The notes: a model not told the origin generated them from the letters alone. Counted from the first letter of the stretch, positions 1 to 16,031 are shown. The stretch: 64,000 nucleotides of DNA from Lepidurus packardi (GCA_023053545.1 JAKZAN010000005.1:806001-870000), one strand, 5' to 3'. A program made the numbers and translations.

Positions 1-3000
1 TGAATTAGGTCATTAATACTTGAATTAAGTCTGTAATTCATTAATTAAGTCAGTAATTGTTGAATTAAGTCAGCAATTCATAAATTAAGTCAGTAATTCA
101 TTAATTTAGTCAGTAATTCATGAATTAAGTCCGTAATTATTTTTATTAAATCCGTAATTATTTTATTAAATCCGTAATTCATTAATTAAGTCAGTATTTC
201 ATGAATTATGTCAGTAATTTATGAATTAAGTAATAAATTCATGAATTAAGTCAGTAATTCATGAATTAAATCATTAATTCATGAATTATGTCAGTAATTC
301 ATGAATTAAGTCAATAATTCATGAATTAATTCAGTAATTCATGAATTAAGTCAGCAATTCATTAATTAAGTCAGTAATTCATGAATAATTACTTAACTAA
401 GTCCTTAATAATTGAATTTAGTCCGTAATTCATTAATTAAGTCAGTAATTCATGAATTAAGTCAGTAATTCAATAACTAAGTCAGTAACTCATTAATTAA
501 GTCAGTAATTCATGAATTAAGTCAGTAATTCATGTATTAAGTCAATAATTCATGAACTAAGTCATTAATTCATGAATAAAGTCAGTTATTCATTAGTTAA
601 GTCAGTAATTCATGAATTAAGTCAGTAATTCATGAATTTAGTCAGTAATTTATGAATTAATTCATGAATTAAGTCAGTAATTCATTAATGAAGTCGGAAA
701 TTCATTAATGAAGTCAGTATTTCATGAATTAGGTCATTAATTCATTAATGAAGTCGGAAATTCATTAATGAAGTCAGTATTTCATGAATTAGGTCATTAA
801 TACTTGAATTAAGTCTGTAATTCATTAATTAGGTCAGTAATTCATGAATTAAGACAGTAATTGTTGAATTAAGTCAGTTATTCATGAATTAAGTCAGTAA
901 TTTATTAATTAATTCATGAATTAAGTCAGTAATTCATTAATGAAGTCGGAAATTCATTAATGAAGTCAGTATTTCATGAATTAGGTCATTAATTCTTGAA
1001 TTAAGTCAGTAATTCATTAATTTAGTCAGTAATTCATGAATTAAGTCAGTAACTCATTAATTAAGTCAGTAATTTATGAATTAAGTCAGTAATTCATGAA
1101 TCAAGTCCGTAATTATTTTATTAAATCCGTAATTCAGTAACTAAGTCACTAATCCATGAATTAAGTCAGTAATTCATGAATTTAGTCAGTAATTTATGAA
1201 TTAATTCATGAATTAAGTCAGTAAATCATTAATGAAGTCGGAAATTCATTAATGAAGTCAGTATTTCATGAATTAGGTCATTAATACTTGAATTAAGTCT
1301 GTAATTCATTAATTAAGTCAGTAATTGTTGAATTAAGTCAGTAGTTCATGAATTAAGTCAGCAATTCATAAATTAAGTCAGTAATTCATTAATTTAGTCA
1401 GTAATTCATGAATTAAGTCAGTAACTCATTAAGTCAGTAATTCATGAATTAAGTCAGTAATTCATGAATCAAGTCATTAATTCATGAATAAGTCAGTTAT
1501 TCATTAGTTAAGTCAGTAATTCATGAATTAAGTCCTTACTTCATGAATCAAGTCATTAATTCATGAATAAGTCAGTTATTCATTAGTTAAGTCAGTAATT
1601 CATGAATTAAGTCCGTAATTATTTTATTAAATCCGAAATTCATTAATTAAGTCAGTAATTCATGAATTAAATCAGTAATTCATGAACTAAGTCAGTAAAT
1701 CATGAATAAAATCAGTATTTCATGAATTGTCAGTATTTCAAGAATTAAGTCAGTAATTTATTAATTAAGTCAGTAATTCATGAATTAAGTCAGTATTTCA
1801 TGAATTAAGTCAGTAATTTATGAATTAAGTCAGTAATTCATTAATTAAATCATTAATTCATGAATTATGTCAGTAATTCATGAATTAAGTCAGAAATTGA
1901 TGAATTAATTCAGTTATTCATGAATTAAGTCAGTAATTCATTAATTAAGTCCGTAATTATTTAATTATTTCCATAATAATTTAATTTAGTCTGTAATTCA
2001 TTAAATAAGTCAACATTTCATAAATTAAGTCAGTAATTCATTAATTTAGTCAGTAATTCATGAATTAAGTCAGTAATTTATGAATTAAGTCTGTAATTCA
2101 TTAATGAAGTCGGAAATTCATTAATGAAGTCAGTATTTCATGAATTAGGTCATTAATTCTTGAATTAAGTCAGTAATTCATTAATTTAGTCAGTAATTCA
2201 TGAATTAAGTCAGTAACTCATTAATTAAGTCAGTAATTTATGAATTAAGTCAGTAATTCATGAATTAATTCAGTAATTCATGAATTAAGTCAGTAATTCA
2301 TTAATTAAGTCCGTAATTATTTAATTAATTCCGTAATAATTTAATTTAGTATGTAGTTAATTAATTAAGTCAGTAATTCATGAATTAAGTCAGCAATTCA
2401 TAAATTAAGTCAGTAATTCATTAATTTAGTCAGTATTTCATGAATTAAGTCAGTAATTTATGAATTAAGTCCGTAATTATTTAATTGAATCCGTAAATCA
2501 TTAATTAAGTCCGTAATTATTTAATTAATTCCGTAATAATTTAATTTAGTATGTAGTTAATTAATTAAGTCAGTAATTCATGAATTAAGTCAGTAATTCA
2601 TTAATTAAGTCAGTAAATCATGAATTTATTCATTAATACATGAACTAAGTCAGTAATTCATGAATTAAGACCGTAATTACTTAACTAAGTCCGTAATAAT
2701 TTATTTAAGTCCGTAATTCATTAATTAAGTCAGTAATTCATGAATTAAGTAAGTAATTCAATAATTAAGTCAATAATTCATGAATTAAGTCATTAATTCA
2801 TGAATAAAGTCAGTTATTCATTCGTTAAGTCAGTAATTCATGAATTAAGTCCGTAATTATTTTATTAAATCCGTAATTCAGTAACTAAGTCATTAATTCT
2901 TAAATTAAGTCAGTAATTCATGAATTAAGTCATAAATTCATGAATAAGTCAGTTATTCATTAGTTAAGTCAGTAATTCATGAATTAAGTCTGTAATTTTT

Positions 3001-6000
3001 TTACTAAATCCGTAATTCATGAATTAAGTCAGTAATTCATGAGCTAAGTCAGTAAATCATGAATAAATTCAGTATTTCATGAATTGTCAGTATTTCATGA
3101 ATTAAGTCAGTATTTCATGAATTGTCAGTATTTCATGAATTAAGTCAGTAAATCATGAATTAAGTCCGTAATTATTTAATTGACTCCGTAAATCATTAAT
3201 GAAGTCCGTAATTACTTAACTAAGTCCGTAATAATTTAATTTAGTCCGTAATTCAATTATTAAGTCAGTAATTCATGAATTAAGTCAGTAATTCATGAAT
3301 TAAGTCAGTAATTCATGTATTAAGTCAATAATTCATGAACTAAGTCATTAATTCATGAATAAAGTCAGTTATTCATTAGTTAAGTCAGTAATTCATGAAT
3401 TAAGTCCGTAATTATTTTATTAAATCCGTAATTCAGTAACTAAGTCACTAATCCATGAATTAAGTCAGTAATTCATGAATTTAGTCAGTAATTTATGAAT
3501 TAATTCATGAATTAAGTCAGTAAATCATTAATGAAGTCGGAAATTCATTAATGAAGTCAGTATTTCATGAATTAGGTCATTAATACTTGAATTAAGTCTG
3601 TAATTCATTAATTAAGTCAGTAATTGTTGAATTAAGTCAGCAATTCATAAATTAAGTCAGTAATTCATTAATTTAGTCAGTAATTCATGAATTAAGTCCG
3701 TAATTATTTTTATTAAATCCGTAATTATTTTATTAAATCCGTAATTCATTAATTAAGTCAGTATTTCATGAATTATGTCAGTAATTTATGAATTAAGTAA
3801 TAAATTCATGAATTAAGTCAGTAATTCATGAATTAAATCATTAATTCATGAATTATGTCAGTAATTCATGAATTAAGTCAATAATTCATGAATTAATTCA
3901 GTAATTCATGAATTAAGTCAGCAATTCATTAATTAAGTCAGTAATTCATGAATAATTACTTAACTAAGTCCTTAATAATTGAATTTAGTCCGTAATTCAT
4001 TAATTAAGTCAGTAATTCATGAATTAAGTCAGTAATTCAATAACTAAGTCAGTAACTCATTAATTAAGTCAGTAATTCATGAAATAAGTCAGTAATTCAT
4101 GTATTAAGTCAATAATTCATGAACTAAGTCATTAATTCATGAATAAAGTCAGTTATTCATTAGTTAAGTCAGTAATTCATGAATTAAGTCAGTAATTCAT
4201 GAATTTAGTCAGTAATTTATGAATTAATTCATGAATTAAGTCAGTAATTCATTAATGAAGTCGGAAATTCATTAATGAAGTCAGTATTTCATGAATTAGG
4301 TCATTAATTCATTAATGAAGTCGGAAATTCATTAATGAAGTCAGTATTTCATGAATTAGGTCATTAATACTTGAATTAAGTCTGTAATTCATTAATTAGG
4401 TCAGTAATTCATGAATTAAGACAGTAATTGTTGAATTAAGTCAGTTATTCATGAATTAAGTCAGTAATTTATTAATTAATTCATGAATTAAGTCAGTAAT
4501 TCATTAATGAAGTCGGAAATTCATTAATGAAGTCAGTATTTCATGAATTAGGTCATTAATTCTTGAATTAAGTCAGTAATTCATTAATTTAGTCAGTAAT
4601 TCATGAATTAAGTCAGTAACTCATTAATTAAGTCAGTAATTTATGAATTAAGTCAGTAATTCATGAATCAAGTCCGTAATTATTTTATTAAATCCGTAAT
4701 TCAGTAACTAAGTCACTAATCCATGAATTAAGTCAGTAATTCATGAATTTAGTCAGTAATTTATGAATTAATTCATGAATTAAGTCAGTAAATCATTAAT
4801 GAAGTCGGAAATTCATTAATGAAGTCAGTATTTCATGAATTAGGTCATTAATACTTGAATTAAGTCTGTAATTCATTAATTAAGTCAGTAATTGTTGAAT
4901 TAAGTCAGTAGTTCATGAATTAAGTCAGCAATTCATAAATTAAGTCAGTAATTCATTAATTTAGTCAGTAATTCATGAATTAAGTCAGTAACTCATTAAG
5001 TCAGTAATTCATGAATTAAGTCAGTAATTCATGAATCAAGTCATTAATTCATGAATAAGTCAGTTATTCATTAGTTAAGTCAGTAATTCATGAATTAAGT
5101 CCTTACTTCATGAATCAAGTCATTAATTCATGAATAAGTCAGTTATTCATTAGTTAAGTCAGTAATTCATGAATTAAGTCCGTAATTATTTTATTAAATC
5201 CGAAATTCATTAATTAAGTCAGTAATTCATGAATTAAATCAGTAATTCATGAACTAAGTCAGTAAATCATGAATAAAATCAGTATTTCATGAATTGTCAG
5301 TATTTCAAGAATTAAGTCAGTAATTTATTAATTAAGTCAGTAATTCATGAATTAAGTCAGTATTTCATGAATTAAGTCAGTAATTTATGAATTAAGTCAG
5401 TAATTTATGAATTAACTAATAAATTCATGAATTAAGTCAGTAATTCATTAATTAAATCATTAATTCATGAATTATGTCAGTAATTCATGAATTAAGTCAG
5501 AAATTGATGAATTAATTCAGTTATTCATGAATTAAGTCAGTAATTCATTAATTAAGTCCGTAATTATTTAATTATTTCCATAATAATTTAATTTAGTCTG
5601 TAATTCATTAAATAAGTCAACATTTCATAAATTAAGTCAGTAATTCATTAATTTAGTCAGTAATTCATGAATTAAGTCAGTAATTTATGAATTAAGTCTG
5701 TAATTCATTAATGAAGTCGGAAATTCATTAATGAAGTCAGTATTTCATGAATTAGGTCATTAATTCTTGAATTAAGTCAGTAATTCATTAATTTAGTCAG
5801 TAATTCATGAATTAAGTCAGTAACTCATTAATTAAGTCAGTAATTTATGAATTAAGTCAGTAATTCATGAATTAATTCAGTAATTCATGAATTAAGTCAG
5901 TAATTCATTAATTAAGTCCGTAATTATTTAATTAATTCCGTAATAATTTAATTTAGTATGTAGTTAATTAATTAAGTCAGTAATTCATGAATTAAGTCAG

Positions 6001-9000
6001 CAATTCATAAATTAAGTCAGTAATTCATTAATTTAGTCAGTATTTCATGAATTAAGTCAGTAATTTATGAATTAAGTCCGTAATTATTTAATTGAATCCG
6101 TAAATCATTAATTAAGTCCGTAATTATTTAATTAATTCCGTAATAATTTAATTTAGTATGTAGTTAATTAATTAAGTCAGTAATTCATGAATTAAGTCAG
6201 TAATTCATTAATTAAGTCAGTAAATCATGAATTTATTCATTAATACATGAACTAAGTCAGTAATTCATGAATTAAGACCGTAATTACTTAACTAAGTCCG
6301 TAATAATTTATTTAAGTCCGTAATTCATTAATTAAGTCAGTAATTCATGAATTAAGTAAGTAATTCAATAATTAAGTCAATAATTCATGAATTAAGTCAT
6401 TAATTCATGAATAAAGTCAGTTATTCATTCGTTAAGTCAGTAATTCATGAATTAAGTCCGTAATTATTTTATTAAATCCGTAATTCAGTAACTAAGTCAT
6501 TAATTCTTAAATTAAGTCAGTAATTCATGAATTAAGTCATAAATTCATGAATAAGTCAGTTATTCATTAGTTAAGTCAGTAATTCATGAATTAAGTCTGT
6601 AATTTTTTTACTAAATCCGTAATTCATGAATTAAGTCAGTAATTCATGAGCTAAGTCAGTAAATCATGAATAAATTCAGTATTTCATGAATTGTCAGTAT
6701 TTCATGAATTAAGTCAGTATTTCATGAATTGTCAGTATTTCATGAATTAAGTCAGTAAATCATGAATTAAGTCCGTAATTATTTAATTGACTCCGTAAAT
6801 CATTAATGAAGTCCGTAATTACTTAACTAAGTCCGTAATAATTTAATTTAGTCCGTAATTCAATTATTAAGTCAGTAATTCATGAATTAAGTCAGTAATT
6901 CATGAATTAAGTCAGTAATTCATGTATTAAGTCAATAATTCATGAACTAAGTCATTAATTCATGAATAAAGTCAGTTATTCATTAGTTAAGTCAGTAATT
7001 CATGAATTAAGTCCGTAATTATTTTATTAAATCCGTAATTCAGTAACTAAGTCACTAATCCATGAATTAAGTCAGTAATTCATGAATTTAGTCAGTAATT
7101 TATGAATTAATTCATGAATTAAGTCAGTAAATCATTAATGAAGTCGGAAATTCATTAATGAAGTCAGTATTTCATGAATTAGGTCATTAATACTTGAATT
7201 AAGTCTGTAATTCATTAATTAAGTCAGTAATTGTTGAATTAAGTCAGCAATTCATAAATTAAGTCAGTAATTCATTAATTTAGTCAGTAATTCATGAATT
7301 AAGTCCGTAATTATTTTTATTAAATCCGTAATTATTTTATTAAATCCGTAATTCATTAATTAAGTCAGTATTTCATGAATTATGTCAGTAATTTATGAAT
7401 TAAGTAATAAATTCATGAATTAAGTCAGTAATTCATGAATTAAATCATTAATTCATGAATTATGTCAGTAATTCATGAATTAAGTCAATAATTCATGAAT
7501 TAATTCAGTAATTCATGAATTAAGTCAGCAATTCATTAATTAAGTCAGTAATTCATGAATAATTACTTAACTAAGTCCTTAATAATTGAATTTAGTCCGT
7601 AATTCATTAATTAAGTCAGTAATTCATGAATTAAGTCAGTAATTCAATAACTAAGTCAGTAACTCATTAATTAAGTCAGTAATTCATGAATTAAGTCAGT
7701 AATTCATGTATTAAGTCAATAATTCATGAACTAAGTCATTAATTCATGAATAAAGTCAGTTATTCATTAGTTAAGTCAGTAATTCATGAATTAAGTCAGT
7801 AATTCATGAATTTAGTCAGTAATTTATGAATTAATTCATGAATTAAGTCAGTAATTCATTAATGAAGTCGGAAATTCATTAATGAAGTCAGTATTTCATG
7901 AATTAGGTCATTAATTCATTAATGAAGTCGGAAATTCATTAATGAAGTCAGTATTTCATGAATTAGGTCATTAATACTTGAATTAAGTCTGTAATTCATT
8001 AATTAGGTCAGTAATTCATGAATTAAGACAGTAATTGTTGAATTAAGTCAGTTATTCATGAATTAAGTCAGTAATTTATTAATTAATTCATGAATTAAGT
8101 CAGTAATTCATTAATGAAGTCGGAAATTCATTAATGAAGTCAGTATTTCATGAATTAGGTCATTAATTCTTGAATTAAGTCAGTAATTCATTAATTTAGT
8201 CAGTAATTCATGAATTAAGTCAGTAACTCATTAATTAAGTCAGTAATTTATGAATTAAGTCAGTAATTCATGAATCAAGTCCGTAATTATTTTATTAAAT
8301 CCGTAATTCAGTAACTAAGTCACTAATCCATGAATTAAGTCAGTAATTCATGAATTTAGTCAGTAATTTATGAATTAATTCATGAATTAAGTCAGTAAAT
8401 CATTAATGAAGTCGGAAATTCATTAATGAAGTCAGTATTTCATGAATTAGGTCATTAATACTTGAATTAAGTCTGTAATTCATTAATTAAGTCAGTAATT
8501 GTTGAATTAAGTCAGCAATTCATAAATTAAGTCAGTAATTCATTAATTTAGTCAGTAATTCATGAATTAAGTCCGTAATTATTTTTATTAAATCCGTAAT
8601 TATTTTATTAAATCCGTAATTCATTAATTAAGTCAGTATTTCATGAATTATGTCAGTAATTTATGAATTAAGTAATAAATTCATGAATTAAGTCAGTAAT
8701 TCATGAATTAAATCATTAATTCATGAATTATGTCAGTAATTCATGAATTAAGTCAATAATTCATGAATTAATTCAGTAATTCATGAATTAAGTCAGCAAT
8801 TCATTAATTAAGTCAGTAATTCATGAATAATTACTTAACTAAGTCCTTAATAATTGAATTTAGTCCGTAATTCATTAATTAAGTCAGTAATTCATGAATT
8901 AAGTCAGTAATTCAATAACTAAGTCAGTAACTCATTAATTAAGTCAGTAATTCATGAATTAAGTCAGTAATTCATGTATTAAGTCAATAATTCATGAACT

Positions 9001-10885
9001 AAGTCATTAATTCATGAATAAAGTCAGTTATTCATTAGTTAAGTCAGTAATTCATGAATTAAGTCAGTAATTCATGAATTTAGTCAGTAATTTATGAATT
9101 AATTCATGAATTAAGTCAGTAATTCATTAATGAAGTCGGAAATTCATTAATGAAGTCAGTATTTCATGAATTAGGTCATTAATTCATTAATGAAGTCGGA
9201 AATTCATTAATGAAGTCAGTATTTCATGAATTAGGTCATTAATACTTGAATTAAGTCTGTAATTCATTAATTAGGTCAGTAATTCATGAATTAAGACAGT
9301 AATTGTTGAATTAAGTCAGTTATTCATGAATTAAGTCAGTAATTTATTAATTAATTCATGAATTAAGTCAGTAATTCATTAATGAAGTCGGAAATTCATT
9401 AATGAAGTCAGTATTTCATGAATTAGGTCATTAATTCTTGAATTAAGTCAGTAATTCATTAATTTAGTCAGTAATTCATGAATTAAGTCAGTAACTCATT
9501 AATTAAGTCAGTAATTTATGAATTAAGTCAGTAATTCATGAATCAAGTCCGTAATTATTTTATTAAATCCGTAATTCAGTAACTAAGTCACTAATCCATG
9601 AATTAAGTCAGTAATTCATGAATTTAGTCAGTAATTTATGAATTAATTCATGAATTAAGTCAGTAAATCATTAATGAAGTCGGAAATTCATTAATGAAGT
9701 CAGTATTTCATGAATTAGGTCATTAATACTTGAATTAAGTCTGTAATTCATTAATTAAGTCAGTAATTGTTGAATTAAGTCAGTAGTTCATGAATTAAGT
9801 CAGCAATTCATAAATTAAGTCAGTAATTCATTAATTTAGTCAGTAATTCATGAATTAAGTCAGTAACTCATTAAGTCAGTAATTCATGAATTAAGTCAGT
9901 AATTCATGAATCAAGTCATTAATTCATGAATAAGTCAGTTATTCATTAGTTAAGTCAGTAATTCATGAATTAAGTCCTTACTTCATGAATCAAGTCATTA
10001 ATTCATGAATAAGTCAGTTATTCATTAGTTAAGTCAGTAATTCATGAATTAAGTCCGTAATTATTTTATTAAATCCGAAATTCATTAATTAAGTCAGTAA
10101 TTCATGAATTAAATCAGTAATTCATGAACTAAGTCAGTAAATCATGAATAAAATCAGTATTTCATGAATTGTCAGTATTTCAAGAATTAAGTCAGTAATT
10201 TATTAATTAAGTCAGTAATTCATGAATTAAGTCAGTATTTCATGAATTAAGTCAGTAATTTATGAATTAAGTCAGTAATTTATGAATTAACTAATAAATT
10301 CATGAATTAAGTCAGTAATTCATTAATTAAATCATTAATTCATGAATTATGTCAGTAATTCATGAATTAAGTCAGAAATTGATGAATTAATTCAGTTATT
10401 CATGAATTAAGTCAGTAATTCATTAATTAAGTCCGTAATTATTTAATTATTTCCATAATAATTTAATTTAGTCTGTAATTCATTAAATAAGTCAACATTT
10501 CATAAATTAAGTCAGTAATTCATTAATTTAGTCAGTAATTCATGAATTAAGTCAGTAATTTATGAATTAAGTCTGTAATTCATTAATGAAGTCGGAAATT
10601 CATTAATGAAGTCAGTATTTCATGAATTAGGTCATTAATTCTTGAATTAAGTCAGTAATTCATTAATTTAGTCAGTAATTCATGAATTAAGTCAGTAACT
10701 CATTAATTAAGTCAGTAATTTATGAATTAAGTCAGTAATTCATGAATTAATTCAGTAATTCATGAATTAAGTCAGTAATTCATTAATTAAGTCCGTAATT
10801 ATTTAATTAATTCCGTAATAATTTAATTTAGTATGTAGTTAATTAATTAAGTCAGTAATTCATGACTTCAGTCCGTAATTATTTA
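1..10885. repeat. 20-bp AT-rich satellite array, orientation A
   Basis: Continuous tandem array of a 20-bp monomer, read here as TGAATTAAGTCAGTAATTCA. A common variant has GTCCGTAATTATTTAATTAA, and there are variants with CAGTATTTC, CAGCAATTC or GGTCATTAAT. The outer 7 bases of the monomer (TGAATTA/TAATTCA) are inverted repeats around an asymmetric core (AGTCAG). Monomer variants occur in a fixed order that repeats as a higher-order unit: landmark TGAATTAGGTCATTAATACT starts at 1, 3568, 7175 and 8443, with a further internal landmark at 1269 and 9711. Because 20 is not a multiple of 3 and the monomer contains TGA and TAA, every frame is closed, so no gene is expected here. Confidence 0.97.
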
Positions 10886-13800
10886 ATTTATGAAATGTTG
10901 ACTTATTTAATGAATTACAGACTATATTAAATTATTATGGAAATAATTAAATAATTACGGACTTAATTAATGAATTACTGACTTAATTCATGAATAACTG
11001 AATTAATTCATGAATTTCTGACTTAATTAATGACTTGCTGACTTAATTCATGAATTACTGAAATAATTAATGAATTACTGACTTAATTCATGAATTACTG
11101 ACATAATTCATGAATTAATGATTTAATTAATGAATTACTGACTTAATTCATGAATTACTTACTTAATTCATGAATTACTGACTTAATTCATGAATCACTG
11201 ACTTAACTATTGAATCACTGACTTAATTCATAAATTACTGACTTAATTAATGAATTACTGACTTAATTCATGAATTACTGACTTAATTCATGATTTACTG
11301 ACTTAATTAATGATTTACGGATTTAAATAAATAATTACGGACTTAATTAAGGATTTACGGATTCAATTAAATAATTACGGATTTAATTCATGAAATATGA
11401 CTTAATTCATGAATTGCTGACTTAATTCATGAATTACTGACTTAATTCATGAATTACTGACTTAATTCATGAATTACTGACTTAATTCATGAATTACTGA
11501 CTAAATTAATGAATTACTTACTTAATTTATGAAATGCTGACTTATTTAATGAATTACAGACTAAATTAAATTATTATGGAAATAATTAAATAATTACGGA
11601 CATAATTAATGAATTACTGACTTAATTAATGAATTACTGAATTAATTCATGAATTACTGACTTAATTAATGACTTGCTGACTTAATTCATGAACTACTGA
11701 ATTAATTCATGAATTACTGACTTAATTAATGAATTACATACTAAATTAAATTATTACGGAATTAATTAAATAATTACGGACTAAATTAATGAATTACTGA
11801 TTTAATTAATGAATTACTGAATTAATTCATGAATTACTGACTTAATTCATGAATTACTGACATAATTCATGAATTAATCATTTAATTAATGAATTACTGA
11901 CTTAATTTATGAATTACTTACTTAATTCATGAATTACTGACTTAATTAATGAATCACTGACTTAACTATTGAATCACTGACTTAATTCATAAATTACTGA
12001 CTTAATTAATGAATTACTGACTTAATTCATGAATTACTGACTTAATTCATGAATTGCAGACTTAATTCATGAATTAATGACTTAATTCATGATTTACTGA
12101 CTTAATTAATGATTTACGGATTTAAATAAATAATTACGGACTTAATTAATGATTTACGGATTCAATTAAATAATTACGGATTTAATTCATGAAATATGAC
12201 TTAATTCATGAATTGCTGACTTAATTCATGAATTACTGACTTAATTCATGAATTACTGACTTAATTCATGAATTACTGACTTAATTCATGAATTACTGAC
12301 TAAATTAATGAATTACTGACTTAATTTATGAAATGTTGACTTATTTAATGAATTACAGACTATATTAAATTATTATGGAAATAATTAAATAATTACGGAC
12401 TAAATTAATGAATTACTGACTTAATTCATGAATAACTGAATTAATTCATGAATTTCTGACTTAATTCATGAATTACTGACATAATTCATGAATTAATGAT
12501 TTAATTAATGAATTACTGACTTAATTCATGAATTTATTAGTTAATTCATGAATTACTGACTTAATTCATAAATCACTGACTTAACTATTGAATCACTGAC
12601 TTAATTCATAAATTACTGACTTAATTAATGAATTACTGACTTAATTCATGAATTACTGACTTAATTCATGAATTGCAGACTTAATTCATGAATTAATGAC
12701 TTAATTCATGATTTACTGACTTAATTAATGATTTACGGATTTAAATAAATAATTACGGACCTAATTAAGGATTTACGGATTCAATTAAATAATTACGGAT
12801 TTAATTCATGAAATATGACTTAATTCATGAACTGCTGACTTAATTCATGAATTACTGACTTAATTCATGAATTACTGACTTAATTAATAAATTACTGACT
12901 TAATTCATGAATTACTGACTAAATTAATGAATTACTGACTTAATTTATGAAATGTTGACTTATTTAATGAATTACAGACTAAATTAAATTATTATGGAAA
13001 TAATTAAATAATTACGGACTTAATTAATGAATTACTGACTTAATTCATGAATAACTGAATTAATTCATCAATTTCTGACTTAATTCATGAATTACTGACA
13101 TAATTCATGAATTAATGATTTAATTAATGAATTACTGACTTAATTCATGAATTTATTAGTTAATTCATAAATTACTGACTTAATTCATAAATTACTGACT
13201 TAATTCATGAAATACTGACTTAATTCATGAATTACTGACTTAATTAATAAATTACTGACTTAATTCTTGAAATACTGACAATTCATGAAATACTGATTTT
13301 ATTCATGATTTACTGACTTAGTTCATGAATTACTGATTTAATTCATGAATTACTGACTTAATTAATGAATTTCGGATTTAATAAAATAATTACGGACTTA
13401 ATTCATGAATTACTGACTTAACTAATGAATAACTGACTTATTCATGAATTAATGACTTGATTCATGAAGTAAGGACTTAATTCATGAATTACTGACTTAA
13501 CTAATGAATAACTGACTTATTCATGAATTAATGACTTGATTCATGAATTACTGACTTAATTCATGAATTACTGACTTAATGAGTTACTGACTTAATTCAT
13601 GAATTACTGACTAAATTAATGAATTACTGACTTAATTTATGAATTGCTGACTTAATTCATGAACTACTGACTTAATTCAACAATTACTGACTTAATTAAT
13701 GAATTACAGACTTAATTCAAGTATTAATGACCTAATTCATGAAATACTGACTTCATTAATGAATTTCCGACTTCATTAATGATTTACTGACTTAATTCAT

Positions 13801-15931
13801 GAATTAATTCATAAATTACTGACTAAATTCATGAATTACTGACTTAATTCATGGATTAGTGACTTAGTTACTGAATTACGGATTTAATAAAATAATTACG
13901 GACTTGATTCATGAATTACTGACTTAATTCATAAATTACTGACTTAATTAATGAGTTACTGACTTAATTCATGAATTACTGACTAAATTAATGAATTACT
14001 GACTTAATTCAAGAATTAATGACCTAATTCATGAAATACTGACTTCATTAATGAATTTCCGACTTCATTAATGAATTACTGACTTAATTCATGAATTAAT
14101 TAATAAATTACTGACTTAATTCATGAATAACTGACTTAATTCAACAATTACTGTCTTAATTCATGAATTACTGACCTAATTAATGAATTACAGACTTAAT
14201 TCAAGTATTAATGACCTAATTCATGAAATACTGACTTCATTAATGAATTTCCGACTTCATTAATGAATTAATGACCTAATTCATGAAATACTGACTTCAT
14301 TAATGAATTTCCGACTTCATTAATGAATTACTGACTTAATTCATGAATTAATTCATAAATTACTGACTAAATTCATGAATTACTGACTTAATTCATGAAT
14401 TACTGACTTAACTAATGAATAACTGACTTTATTCATGAATTAATGACTTAGTTCATGAATTATTGACTTAATACATGAATTACTGACTTAATTCATGAAT
14501 TACTGACTTAATTAATGAGTTACTGACTTAGTTATTGAATTACTGACTTAATTCATGAATTACTGACTTAATTAATGAATTACGGACTAAATTCAATTAT
14601 TAAGGACTTAGTTAAGTAATTATTCATGAATTACTGACTTAATTAATGAATTGCTGACTTAATTCATGAATTACTGAATTAATTCATGAATTATTGACTT
14701 AATTCATGAATTACTGACATAATTCATGAATTAATGATTTAATTCATGAATTACTGACTTAATTCATGAATTTATTACTTAATTCATAAATTACTGACAT
14801 AATTCATGAAATACTGACTTAATTAATGAATTACGGATTTAATAAAATAATTACGGATTTAATAAAAATAATTACGGACTTAATTCATGAATTACTGACT
14901 AAATTAATGAATTACTGACTTAATTTATGAATTGCTGACTTAATTCAACAATTACTGACTTAATTAATGAATTACAGACTTAATTCAAGTATTAATGACC
15001 TAATTCATGAAATACTGACTTCATTAATGAATTTCCGACTTCATTAATGATTTACTGACTTAATTCATGAATTAATTCATAAATTACTGACTAAATTCAT
15101 GAATTACTGACTTAATTCATGGATTAGTGACTTAGTTACTGAATTACGGATTTAATAAAATAATTACGGACTTAATTCATGAATTACTGACTTAACTAAT
15201 GAATAACTGACTTTATTCATGAATTAATGACTTAGTTCATGAATTATTGACTTAATACATGAATTACTGACTTAATTCATGAATTACTGACTTAATTCAT
15301 GAATTACTGACTTAATAATTGAATTACGGACTAAATTAAATTATTACGGACTTAGTTAAGTAATTACGGACTTCATTAATGATTTACGGAGTCAATTAAA
15401 TAATTACGGACTTAATTCATGATTTACTGACTTAATTCATGAAATACTGACAATTCATGAAATACTGACTTAATTCATGAAATACTGACAATTCATGAAA
15501 TACTGAATTTATTCATGATTTACTGACTTAGCTCATGAATTACTGACTTAATTCATGAATTACGGATTTAGTAAAAAAATTACAGACTTAATTCATGAAT
15601 TACTGACTTAACTAATGAATAACTGACTTATTCATGAATTTTGACTTAATTCATGAATTACTGACTTAATTTAAGAATTAATGACTTAGTTACTGAATTA
15701 CGGATTTAATAAAATAATTACGGACTTAATTCATGAATTACTGACTTAACGAATGAATAACTGACTTTATTCATGAATTAATGACTTAATTCATGAATTA
15801 TTGACTTAATTATTGAATTACTTACTTAATTCATGAATTACTGACTTAATTAATGAATTACGGACTTAAATAAATTATTACGGACTTAGTTAAGTAATTA
15901 CGGTCTTAATTCATGAATTACTGACTTAGTT
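10886..15931. repeat. 20-bp AT-rich satellite array, orientation B (inverted)
   Basis: Same 20-bp satellite, but from about 10886 it reads as the reverse complement (TGAATTACTGACTTAATTCA). The stretch just after the switch (ATGAAATGTTGACTTATTTA) is the reverse complement of a variant seen in orientation A near 10480-10510. The order of variants in this block mirrors the left array, so together they form a very large inverted repeat. The block ends at an assembly gap. Confidence 0.95.
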
Positions 15932-16031
15932 NNNNNNNNNNNNNNNNNNNNNNNNNNNNNNNNNNNNNNNNNNNNNNNNNNNNNNNNNNNNNNNNNNNNN
16001 NNNNNNNNNNNNNNNNNNNNNNNNNNNNNNN
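15932..16031. other. Assembly gap (100 N)
   Basis: A run of exactly 100 N inside the satellite. The round number suggests a placeholder of unknown true length, so the array length here is not known. Confidence 1.
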
